Source: a virus
Reading direction: 5' to 3' (one strand)
Length of the DNA stretch: 64,000 bases
IMG/VR virus record: IMGVR_UViG_3300021963_000074
Span: 1-64,000 of that record
In this document: one piece after another, positions 34,126-41,587 of the stretch
Position numbering within the stretch: the stretch's first letter is position 1
Layout of the letters: every line of letters begins with the position of its first letter
The notes under the pieces: generated by a model
Databases searched by the model: none
The model's input: only the letters and a program-made list of their open reading frames with translations
Told to the model about the DNA's origin: nothing
Position numbers and translations under genes: made by a program

Positions 34126-35049
34126 TTATCCTGTAAGTTCTATTAGTGTAGCAGCCAAACTAATCTCAGGTATTCCGACTAAACTCAAATTAGCCAAACC
34201 ATTGCGAATGACAATAATACTAGCATCACGTTTCTCATTTGTATTGCCCCACAATTCTAAATTATTGTACATCCAACGATATAAATCTTCTAGTCGGCTA
34301 GGATACAAACTTAGATATTGTAACAGTATCTGTCGTCCTTCATAAATCTTACCACTCTTAAACAATGAAGTTGCTTCTACTAGTAATTCATCTTCACTGT
34401 TAGTTTGATTAGAAGTTGATATTAATTTACCACTACTACTATTTACTTGTAATTGATTTAAACACTTACGCAAATCTGGATAAGTAGCACTTACATAGTT
34501 ATCCAATGCATCTAAATCAAACTCAATATTCTCAGTTACCAACACAGTAGCCGCACGTGCAGTAAATTCAGTCTTATCTGTTTTACTGATGTGAAATTCA
34601 TGGCATCTGCTCTTAAGTGCAGGGATAATTCTATGTTGATAATTACAAGTCAAAATGAATCGTGCAGTCATATGATATGCTTCCATATCATTACGCAATG
34701 CTGCCTGACCTGCTGGGGTCAAATAATCTGCTTCGTCAAGCAATACAACTTTAAACTTGCCAAAAGGCATAGTCTGCACAAATCCTACAATACGGTCACG
34801 CACAACATCAACACTATTTTCACGACTAGCATTGATTTCTAGAATATCATATTCTTCAATACCAAGTTCATTAATAAGTACTTTTGCAAGAGTAGTTTTA
34901 CCAGTACCCGGGTCACCGCTTAACAATAGATGAGGAATGCTTCCATCTTTGATCCAACCCTCTACTTGCTGTTTCTGATTCTCATTAACAAAAACATAAT
35001 CTTCTACTGTTTTAGGGCGATACTTTTCTACCCAAAGTTGATTCTTCAT
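34126..35049 (-). CDS. 44: Clamp-loader ATPase subunit, T4 gp44-like
   Basis: 307 aa AAA+ clamp-loader ATPase that opens and loads the gp45 clamp. Walker A GDPGTGKT at 45-52, Walker B LLDEAD (105-108), sensor TCNY, and the SRC arginine-finger motif at 147-149. Length is close to T4 gp44 (319 aa). It overlaps the upstream gene (ATGA). A recognisable gp62 small subunit is not present in the window. Confidence 0.95.
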   Translation of the reverse strand: MKNQLWVEKYRPKTVEDYVFVNENQKQQVEGWIKDGSIPHLLLSGDPGTGKTTLAKVLINELGIEEYDILEINASRENSVDVVRDRIVGFVQTMPFGKFKVVLLDEADYLTPAGQAALRNDMEAYHMTARFILTCNYQHRIIPALKSRCHEFHISKTDKTEFTARAATVLVTENIEFDLDALDNYVSATYPDLRKCLNQLQVNSSSGKLISTSNQTNSEDELLVEATSLFKSGKIYEGRQILLQYLSLYPSRLEDLYRWMYNNLELWGNTNEKRDASIIVIRNGLANLSLVGIPEISLAATLIELTG

Positions 35050-35324
35050 TTGCGTAACATTTCATAAGTTATAATGTGTGCGATACTTTGACCCAAGTCT
35101 TGGTCACTAGTGATGATATGCAATCTACGGTCGTTTCTGTCATTCTTTTCATCGTACTGACTATACTGCATAATATGCCCACCAACTGCACTCATAATAG
35201 TAAAATTCATACCATTTCCCTCAATTTCCCTATCTCTAATTGAGATTAAACGACTGGATTTTGTTTGCTCCACTACATCTTCTTCAAAAATCCAACTGCG
35301 TAATTTACGTTTTAACCAATTCAT
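35046..35324 (-). CDS. Conserved hypothetical protein in the replication cluster
   Basis: 92 aa, basic start (MNWLKRKLRSWIF) then a compact alpha/beta domain (MNFTIMSAVGGHIMQYSQYD; RRLHIITSDQDLGQSIAHIITYEMLRK). No family recognised. Coupled by ATGA overlaps to the genes on both sides, so it is made together with the clamp loader. Confidence 0.75.
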   Translation of the reverse strand: MNWLKRKLRSWIFEEDVVEQTKSSRLISIRDREIEGNGMNFTIMSAVGGHIMQYSQYDEKNDRNDRRLHIITSDQDLGQSIAHIITYEMLRK

Positions 35325-35854
35325 TCTTCTTCCTTTTTACCTTCTTTTGGTTTATCAAAGGGCCATTTGGCTGTTTCAATAGTGGACGCAAGTTCGGGTC
35401 CAAATGGCCACTGAGTGGGTTTTTCTAGCATTGCTATTGCCTCAGCATCATTAGAACTTTCAACTACTTCCCCAGTGTCTACGTTTTCAATGATTAGGTC
35501 ACAATCAATAATCATTTCACATTCATCCTGACTCCAACCATGTTCTTCTAAGTCAAGCCAGCTATTACCTTCTTCAAAGAATTCTTCTAGCCATGCTTGT
35601 GTTTCTTCGTCACACTCATCCATGTCGTGTTCTTCCCAACATCCGTCACTTGTTTCAACAAGTTCAGCCTCGTATCCACAATTGTAGATATCTACTCCGG
35701 ATTCAATGTCTGGTGGATTGTCATCGTCTGTATAAACAGTAAATTCTCCCCAGCGCCAGCCAGTTTCAATCATTACTCTGTTATCATCTTTTGTAAAGTA
35801 ATTACGTTCAATGATTGATTTTTTCCATTCAGGTTTAACACTCCACGTTGCCAT
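35321..35854 (-). CDS. Highly acidic protein, unknown function
   Basis: 177 aa from the ATG at 35854 (preceded by AAAGGAG). The frame opens 16 codons earlier inside the co-chaperonin gene. The middle is exceptionally rich in Asp/Glu/Trp/Cys (WEEHDMDECDEETQAW; WLDLEEHGWSQDECEMIID). Such strong acidity could mimic DNA or bind a basic host protein, but no homologue is recognised. It lies between the GroES-like and clamp-loader genes, so early expression is likely. Confidence 0.75.
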   Translation of the reverse strand: MATWSVKPEWKKSIIERNYFTKDDNRVMIETGWRWGEFTVYTDDDNPPDIESGVDIYNCGYEAELVETSDGCWEEHDMDECDEETQAWLEEFFEEGNSWLDLEEHGWSQDECEMIIDCDLIIENVDTGEVVESSNDAEAIAMLEKPTQWPFGPELASTIETAKWPFDKPKEGKKEEE

Positions 35855-35855
35855 T

Positions 35856-36224
35856 TTAATCTCCTTTGTCTGAAATGTATTCGTCTTGCATAGGTTCGTC
35901 ACTAACTAGCAGTATATCATTAGAATCAACTCTACGCAACGTCTTTTTACCCTCTTCATCTTCAATATCAATTCCTCTTGTCCAGCGACCGTGAGCAATA
36001 CAAATATATTGACCAATTTTCAAATCACCGTCATACTCTGGTCCAAACTTATAAATCTGTGCCCAACGAGGACGAATGCCAGTACCCTTCATATCATCAT
36101 TCAACAAAATAATACCACTTGTAGTAATACGCTGGTCAAAATGCATATCGGTTACAACAATATAATCCTTAATAGGCTTAAATTGTTCTTTATTAAATTT
36201 ATGTGCTTCAAATGCTAATTTCAC
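35856..36224 (-). CDS. GroES/gp31-like co-chaperonin
   Basis: 122 aa with a GroES-type pattern: FKPIKDYIVVTDM, then the SGIILL edge of the mobile loop, IYKFGPEYDGDLKIGQYICIAHG, and a closing RRVDSNDILLVSDEP. T4 gp31 replaces GroES on GroEL so that the major capsid protein can fold; the same role is likely. It starts with GTG, overlapping the upstream TGA (GTGA), with GAGGATATT upstream. The roof loop differs from GroES, as in gp31. Confidence 0.78.
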   Translation of the reverse strand: MKLAFEAHKFNKEQFKPIKDYIVVTDMHFDQRITTSGIILLNDDMKGTGIRPRWAQIYKFGPEYDGDLKIGQYICIAHGRWTRGIDIEDEEGKKTLRRVDSNDILLVSDEPMQDEYISDKGD

Positions 36225-36523
36225 TTTTTAATATCCTCATCGTTATCAAATAATTCTTTCTCTTCCGAAGTCAAATCTTCTATTGCACTGGGCTTTGGAA
36301 TATTCACTGGCTTATTAACAGCATTTGGCTGTCGCTGACCAATTGCTTTTTGATAGTTGTTTTTCACACGTTTGGTACTGTCTTTAATAACTTGGTTGTT
36401 ACTATCAACAATGTCACCACGGGCGTTTACATTCATATTTCCCACTGCTCTGACTTTTTCATTCTTTGCGGCTAAACGGCTCATATCAACCATTTTGCCC
36501 TGTGCTGTTCTATATGCTGGCAT
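36221..36523 (-). CDS. Conserved T4-like phage protein, unknown function
   Basis: 100 aa, basic and probably disordered. YRTAQGKMVDMSRLAAKNEKVRAVGN, MNVNARGDIVDSNN and an acidic C-terminus recall a small protein common to T4-like phages that I cannot name. TAGGAGAAAATT precedes the ATG. Confidence 0.75.
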   Translation of the reverse strand: MPAYRTAQGKMVDMSRLAAKNEKVRAVGNMNVNARGDIVDSNNQVIKDSTKRVKNNYQKAIGQRQPNAVNKPVNIPKPSAIEDLTSEEKELFDNDEDIKK

Positions 36524-36532
36524 AATTTTCTC

Positions 36533-37051
36533 CTATTTTAAAAATTCATCTATTGATAAATCATAATGTATGCTATTTATTCTGTGGATCCCTATCAAAT
36601 ACAGAACATAACTGCTAACACTACTGCCCCTACCTACTCCCCAAACAATATTATGTTCACGCATCGTATCCACTAGATACTTGCAGTAACGCAATAGTGG
36701 GAACATATCACGTTCTAAAAATAGAATTAATTCACTTCCAGTTCGTTGTAGTTCTTCATCTGTTTTACACTTATCTAAAACATATTTGGCTATGTCTAAC
36801 TCTTTGTATTCTTCGGGTACAAACCAGTTATTCTGATTTAGTGTATCAAATGTTTCAATATCTATATCTAACTCAGAGTATGTGACTAGATTTGGAAACA
36901 CCATATCTATAGGTGATAGCAAATCTAACTCTGGGTTATTAATAGGTGATTCTATGATTGCGTTTTTAACGATTATGGTAGGGTCAGCTAAAAAAATATG
37001 ACATAGGTCATTTTCATTTAGAATTTGTCTACTGTACTTGTCAATTCGCAT
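36533..37051 (-). CDS. DnaE-like fragment (DNA polymerase III alpha, palm start only)
   Basis: 172 aa from the ATG at 37051 (a TTG two codons earlier is possible). The C-terminal third, WGVGRGSSVSSYVLYL then YDLSIDEFLK, matches the start of the palm domain of bacterial DNA polymerase III alpha (GPGRGS..GSLVAYAL..ITD..PL.FDLLFERFL). The protein stops just before the catalytic DFDxDF motif, so it cannot polymerise DNA. It probably works as a binding or decoy protein. A weak promoter-like TTGCAT-17-TATAGT sits just upstream. Confidence 0.65.
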   Translation of the reverse strand: MRIDKYSRQILNENDLCHIFLADPTIIVKNAIIESPINNPELDLLSPIDMVFPNLVTYSELDIDIETFDTLNQNNWFVPEEYKELDIAKYVLDKCKTDEELQRTGSELILFLERDMFPLLRYCKYLVDTMREHNIVWGVGRGSSVSSYVLYLIGIHRINSIHYDLSIDEFLK

Positions 37052-37088
37052 ACACAACTATAACACGTTTGTGTGTATGATGCAACCT

Positions 37089-37691
37089 CTATTTGTCCGT
37101 TTTCTCAAACGAGGCATACAATATTTCGGAAGCGTCAGAGGTAACTTTCTTGTCTTTCCAATTCAATGATATCTCATCCCAGTTGCTAACTGTTTTGGTT
37201 AACTTAACAATTTTCTTTTTGGATTTAATCATCTTGTTGGTTATCTTTAAATTATTTTCACGCCACCAACCTTTAGTTCCGAAAGGACCTGTATTTTCTT
37301 CAATGCTATGTAAGCAACTTACACCATCACTCATTTTGCTTGTGATTTGGATATCATGTATTAACAATCTACCCTCAGTAATAGCATTTAACTTTACTAA
37401 CAACATGATACCAATAATTTGATCGTATGGTTCTTCTGGTAGAACACATATCTTCAAACCTGCATCATTCAACTGTTCTATTATCTCTGTATTTTGGTCG
37501 TGAACAAATACAGCGTTTTCTAATACTACATGAATAAAGTATTTTATTCTATCCAATGCTATGTTTTGTTCTTGGATAGATTCGGACTCTACAGTACAAT
37601 TGATATCAATATCATAAATGTTCATGTAAAATTCATTTTCATAATACATACCAGATACAAACTGGAAATCTTTTTGAATTCTAGCGGTCAT
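37089..37691 (-). CDS. Conserved hypothetical protein
   Basis: 200 aa. FYMNIYDIDINCTVESES, ALDRIKYFIHVVLENAVFV, ILPEEPYDQIIGIMLL-like strands and GPFGTKGWWRENNL form an alpha/beta pattern that I recall among conserved T4-like phage proteins of unknown function. The C-terminus is lysine-rich. TAAATGA overlap with the upstream 78-aa gene. Confidence 0.75.
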   Translation of the reverse strand: MTARIQKDFQFVSGMYYENEFYMNIYDIDINCTVESESIQEQNIALDRIKYFIHVVLENAVFVHDQNTEIIEQLNDAGLKICVLPEEPYDQIIGIMLLVKLNAITEGRLLIHDIQITSKMSDGVSCLHSIEENTGPFGTKGWWRENNLKITNKMIKSKKKIVKLTKTVSNWDEISLNWKDKKVTSDASEILYASFEKTDK

Positions 37692-37924
37692 TTATTGTCT
37701 TTGCTAATATTAATTTTGTTTCCTAAATTTTGCTTCTTATAGACTTCATCTATACGTTTGCTATATTCTACTTTATAGCTTTCTAAAACCATAAGCATTT
37801 GCTGAATCATAGGTCCGTTCTGAGACCTATATACAAAATTTAGTTTTTTTGTTAAATCCTGAATGGTATTTTGCAATTCTTCAATTGTCTTACCACCTAG
37901 ATCGTTAATGAAAGGATGTTGCAT
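37688..37924 (-). CDS. Small helical conserved phage protein
   Basis: 78 aa, almost entirely helical (TIEELQNTIQDLTKKLNFVY; IQQMLMVLESYKVEYSKRIDEVYKKQN). It resembles a small conserved protein of T4-like phages; function unknown. The ATG overlaps a perfect 10-bp palindrome that contains an exact late promoter, so it is expected to be late and leaderless. Confidence 0.75.
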   Translation of the reverse strand: MQHPFINDLGGKTIEELQNTIQDLTKKLNFVYRSQNGPMIQQMLMVLESYKVEYSKRIDEVYKKQNLGNKINISKDNK

Positions 37925-37944
37925 TCACATATTTATATGTGAAT
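37923..37944 (-). promoter_or_regulatory. Late promoter inside a perfect palindrome overlapping the start codon
   Basis: ATTCACATAT-AA-ATATGTGAAT, a perfect 10-bp inverted repeat. It contains exact TATAAATA at 37930-37937 (minus), and its right end overlaps the ATG at 37924. Read-through RNA would bury the start codon; a late transcript would start at or next to the ATG. Confidence 0.8.
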
Positions 37945-37957
37945 GTATTGATGGAAA

Positions 37958-38758
37958 TTAAACTGCGGTTAGTGCCACTTTGCCCCAAATAGTAGAAGAA
38001 CCATTATATGTACCTACGCACACATATAGATACGAACCGTCTGTGCAAATTTGACCAGGCCCATCTCCGGGTAATCCCAAACTTGTAGGTGCTCTAACTG
38101 GAATCTGACTTCCTTTTTGATTTCTATTTGTGGGTTGAACATCTAATGTTGTTCCACAATCTAGGGTAGAGAAGTTATATGTTAACTTAGTTACTCCATT
38201 TGGTATTGAAACTACGTTAGTATATGTGGTACTAGGAGTCACTGTACCATTTGAATAATAGTTTTCTAATAATCTAGCACTTGGTAACATACCAGCACTG
38301 ACATTCCCACCTACATTTACAGTTGAACTAGGGAATGTAATATACGCACTACTGTTAGCCACAGTTAACATCAATTGAACATTACTTTGTGTACCTGATG
38401 GGGCCCAACCACCAAATGAGATTGCTGTATTCTGCGTGATAGTTCCATACTGAACGTCGCCTTTACTCACATCAATAGTAACGGTACTCGGTAAATTACT
38501 TCCTAAGTTATAAGTTTTAGCACGGAAACCTTGAACGGCAGCATTACTTATCAAAGTATTTGCCATATCATTATTCAATGTAGAATTTGTAAGTGCAGAC
38601 TTTACAACTGCTTTAGATTGTAGGTCAGTTAACTCAGTACCAGCAGTATCTAGATTAGTTTTGATGCTGGTAAAATTATCTCTAAAACCCTGTGTGCTGT
38701 TGTTGACACCAGGTACTGGATAGGTAGTGTCAATTGAATTGGTGTTTATGTTGCTCAT
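37958..38758 (-). CDS. Fibre-associated virion protein
   Basis: 266 aa. The N-terminus (TYPVPGVNNSTQGFRDNFTSIKTN) is of the same type as the 1478-aa fibre N-terminus (RAAFQKIQNNF). Then comes a beta-rich Gly/Thr/Ser domain (GSNLPSTVTIDVSKGDVQYG; AISFGGWAPSG). The C-terminal segment (LGLPGDGPGQICTDGSYLYVCVG) looks like a small beta-sandwich tip found in phage tail proteins. Separate late promoter at 38775. Confidence 0.78.
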   Translation of the reverse strand: MSNINTNSIDTTYPVPGVNNSTQGFRDNFTSIKTNLDTAGTELTDLQSKAVVKSALTNSTLNNDMANTLISNAAVQGFRAKTYNLGSNLPSTVTIDVSKGDVQYGTITQNTAISFGGWAPSGTQSNVQLMLTVANSSAYITFPSSTVNVGGNVSAGMLPSARLLENYYSNGTVTPSTTYTNVVSIPNGVTKLTYNFSTLDCGTTLDVQPTNRNQKGSQIPVRAPTSLGLPGDGPGQICTDGSYLYVCVGTYNGSSTIWGKVALTAV

Positions 38759-38774
38759 TTTGTTATTCCGTTAT

Positions 38775-38782
38775 GTATTTAT
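38775..38782 (-). promoter_or_regulatory. Late promoter for the 266-aa virion protein
   Basis: ATAAATAC on the minus strand, 16 bases before the ATG at 38758, with a weak GGA ribosome site between. It overlaps the stop codon of the upstream gene. Confidence 0.75.
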
Positions 38783-40950
38783 TACTCTATATTCTTAGGT
38801 AAAATAGTTTTTCTAGGAAATAGTACAGGAATGTCGTATACATTCATTGGATCTGGTGTAGGATAACCTCCTGGAAATTCATTCCAATTCGGCTTAACTA
38901 ATTTAACATTATAGTTAAAGGATGCGCTCTTGTCTATTATAAATCTATCAACAGAGAAATCAATTTCATTTAGTCTATGAGTCCAATAATTATCTATTAC
39001 ATATTTTATCATTTCGCTTTTACCAGGTAAAGTATATGCTATTACCCATGCTTGAACAAATCCTAAAGTATTCCCATCTGCCTGCTGTGAAGTCATCCAT
39101 CTTGGTAATAAACCTTGATCGTCAGTATATTCTAAGTGATTGGTTAGTTCTACTCGCATGTTTGTTAAACTAGCCGGATATAAATCTCTGATATATCCCG
39201 GACTATAACTAGTATAAATGCTTTCATCAGTAGTATATTTGTTATCATTGGAAACGTAATACGGGCCTTGATCCATACTTATTTTTCTAGGCCACTGTAT
39301 TTTAATAGGGATACTTACCCCTTCTGGGTTAATTAAGTCATCTATGATAGACGAATAAACTACTTCATATATAATTTCATTATTGCTATCCCTTGCTATA
39401 GCAGTTTTAATTTCACCTAATACTAATTTTCTGTTATAGTGATTTTTTTGTATAGCATTAATATAATGTGATAGGTCAGTAGAATCTACACCGTATATAT
39501 GTACATATTTTACTTCTGATGCTTTTCCAAAATAAGCATCATCAGGTCTATATAAGAAATTAGTAGGTATTAATTGTTCATTGGTTAATAACGAATTTAT
39601 AATTTGTCGTCCAGCTACATTTGGTGTAGCTTTTAGATATATGTTATCTGTTGGGTTAGCAAATTTTTGATATACTGTTAATGTAAATTCTCTAGTAGAC
39701 TGTACTACTGGAAACTGAGGATTATATGCCTGCACAGTAAAGGTGTATGTTGTCGAATCACCTTGCGATAATAAGGCACCTGTTGGTTGATAAGGTACTC
39801 TACCAGTTATTTGACCATTTTCTAATAAAGTTAGATTTGGTGGTAAACTTCCTGCCCTAAGGATATAACTTACATTTCTAACAGAAGTTGCTTCTAAGTA
39901 TAGTTCGCTTATTGAACCATTATTTATAATACCTAAATCACTTGAAGTAGTCCAAACAATATCTTGTTCAATGTGGTTGGTTACTATCATTGTATAGGTT
40001 TCAAAACTGCTTCGTATACTAGGTATATCTTTTTTACATACTGCTATATCAAAGGTGTACTTACTTATAGAATTATTTGGTAGAATGGGTGTACCAGTTA
40101 TCCAACCAGTATTCAAATCTCCAGTAAGTCCCGGAGGCAATACACCATACAAATACGTTAATGTATTTTTATCAAAATCATGACCTAATATCTTAAATGA
40201 AAAATATTCATTTGCTCTTACTGTAGGTATTTTATTATCTTCCGGTAAGTAATATGTATAGTACGGATCATTAACATCTAATGGTAGTTGCAACGGAGTA
40301 TTATTCAATATAACAGGCACTCTAGTGTTTGGTGGTCTATTGATATTTTGATTTCTAACTACAATACTAAATGATTTGCTATCATTGCCTGCTTGACTAA
40401 TTAATTGAACAGAAAAATTATAAGTCTCTGTAGTTGGGAAACCTAAAGCTGTTAGGGGTGGAGTAGGATAACCTTGAATTAATCCTGCATTGCTCATATA
40501 TAGACCAGGTGGCAGATTGCCAGATGATATTACTATCCCATACTCATTTGTTGCAACAGGATTGTATACCTGTATTTGATAATTTACATACACACTATCA
40601 AGGGTATTCAATAATTGTCCATTTGGAGTAGTGATGTGTACTCCTTGTAAACCATACACTCTAATAGAAAATGTTCTATCACGTATATTACCAAAATTGT
40701 CAGTAGCACGAACAGTAAATGTATAAGTTGTTTCTACAATAACATCTAATGGTTTGCCAGTAATATAGCCAGTATTATTTAACGTTACTAGATTTGATGT
40801 TATGCCAGGTGGCAATGTTCCATTAAGAAGCGTGTAAGTTACTGATATACTAGGGGACACGGGTTGTGCAACTAACTGAACCCCTAAATCAAAACCTGCA
40901 GGGAATACGCCTAAATCTCCTGCAGGGGTAATCCATACTGGTTGTGCCAT
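38782..40950 (-). CDS. Virion protein with repeated Ig/cadherin-like (He_PIG-type) domains
   Basis: 722 aa. About five tandem beta-sandwich repeats with the signature LPPGIT/LPPGLY/LPPNLT, then G.ITG.P, then TYTFTVRATDN / TYNFSVQLIS / TYTFTVQAYN. These are putative-Ig He_PIG-type modules used in phage tail fibres and adhesins. The C-terminal 250 residues are a distinct domain (YHIYGVDST-like, RKLVLGEIKTAIARD). It is last in an operon with the endolysin and the 1478-aa fibre. Confidence 0.82.
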   Translation of the reverse strand: MAQPVWITPAGDLGVFPAGFDLGVQLVAQPVSPSISVTYTLLNGTLPPGITSNLVTLNNTGYITGKPLDVIVETTYTFTVRATDNFGNIRDRTFSIRVYGLQGVHITTPNGQLLNTLDSVYVNYQIQVYNPVATNEYGIVISSGNLPPGLYMSNAGLIQGYPTPPLTALGFPTTETYNFSVQLISQAGNDSKSFSIVVRNQNINRPPNTRVPVILNNTPLQLPLDVNDPYYTYYLPEDNKIPTVRANEYFSFKILGHDFDKNTLTYLYGVLPPGLTGDLNTGWITGTPILPNNSISKYTFDIAVCKKDIPSIRSSFETYTMIVTNHIEQDIVWTTSSDLGIINNGSISELYLEATSVRNVSYILRAGSLPPNLTLLENGQITGRVPYQPTGALLSQGDSTTYTFTVQAYNPQFPVVQSTREFTLTVYQKFANPTDNIYLKATPNVAGRQIINSLLTNEQLIPTNFLYRPDDAYFGKASEVKYVHIYGVDSTDLSHYINAIQKNHYNRKLVLGEIKTAIARDSNNEIIYEVVYSSIIDDLINPEGVSIPIKIQWPRKISMDQGPYYVSNDNKYTTDESIYTSYSPGYIRDLYPASLTNMRVELTNHLEYTDDQGLLPRWMTSQQADGNTLGFVQAWVIAYTLPGKSEMIKYVIDNYWTHRLNEIDFSVDRFIIDKSASFNYNVKLVKPNWNEFPGGYPTPDPMNVYDIPVLFPRKTILPKNIE

Positions 40951-40951
40951 A

Positions 40952-41578
40952 TTATCCGTGATGTTCTAATAAATCTAGTGCTAAGTGATAGTGATGTTTT
41001 CTATCTTCTAATCCAATAGTACCACCATTAATACGTTTGGTTAATGTTACAAAATCGTCCTTATCACAATATTGATTTAGATTATTATTATCCCAGAACC
41101 AACCAGCAGAACTAACTGCACCTGCCGGTGTTTCTAAATATGCAACAGTTTCTTCTATACTGATTCCCAAATCTTCTGCAAACTTTGTATAGTTAGCACG
41201 ACCAGTCAATTGAATCAACCCACGACCACAGAATCTATATCCATCGCCGCTAGCTTCATCACCGTTAGCCATACGATTTGCGTATACACGATTAGCAATC
41301 TTTTCTGGTTTGCGTTCATATTGTTTTGCTAAATCTTCTGTAGGGAAATACTTTTTAAAAGTCCCCATCAATCCTTTAGCACTGTAGTTTAGATTCTCTT
41401 TAACAAAGTTAAAGCCACCACTTTCATGTGCAGTTTGTGCTACAAATGCTGCCGCACGATGCATGTTTACATACATATCGTAATATTCAGCTACTTCGTG
41501 TAAAGGTCCTGCATATAATTGCAATACGTTTACCTTTGTTTTTGGGCATAATTTTTGTAATAATTCTAATGTTATCAT
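40952..41578 (-). CDS. Endolysin, GH19 chitinase/lysozyme family
   Basis: 208 aa, single GH19 domain. AHESGGF with catalytic-type E52, a second acidic region, and GRGLIQLTGR at 118-127. It cleaves the glycan backbone of peptidoglycan at lysis. No signal peptide or propeptide, so it needs a holin (candidate at 31089). AAGGAAATACA precedes the ATG. It lies between two tail-fibre-type genes in one late operon, which is unusual for a lysis gene. A second GH19 enzyme (10797) carries export and capsid signals. Confidence 0.93.
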   Translation of the reverse strand: MITLELLQKLCPKTKVNVLQLYAGPLHEVAEYYDMYVNMHRAAAFVAQTAHESGGFNFVKENLNYSAKGLMGTFKKYFPTEDLAKQYERKPEKIANRVYANRMANGDEASGDGYRFCGRGLIQLTGRANYTKFAEDLGISIEETVAYLETPAGAVSSAGWFWDNNNLNQYCDKDDFVTLTKRINGGTIGLEDRKHHYHLALDLLEHHG

Positions 41579-41587
41579 TGTATTTCC

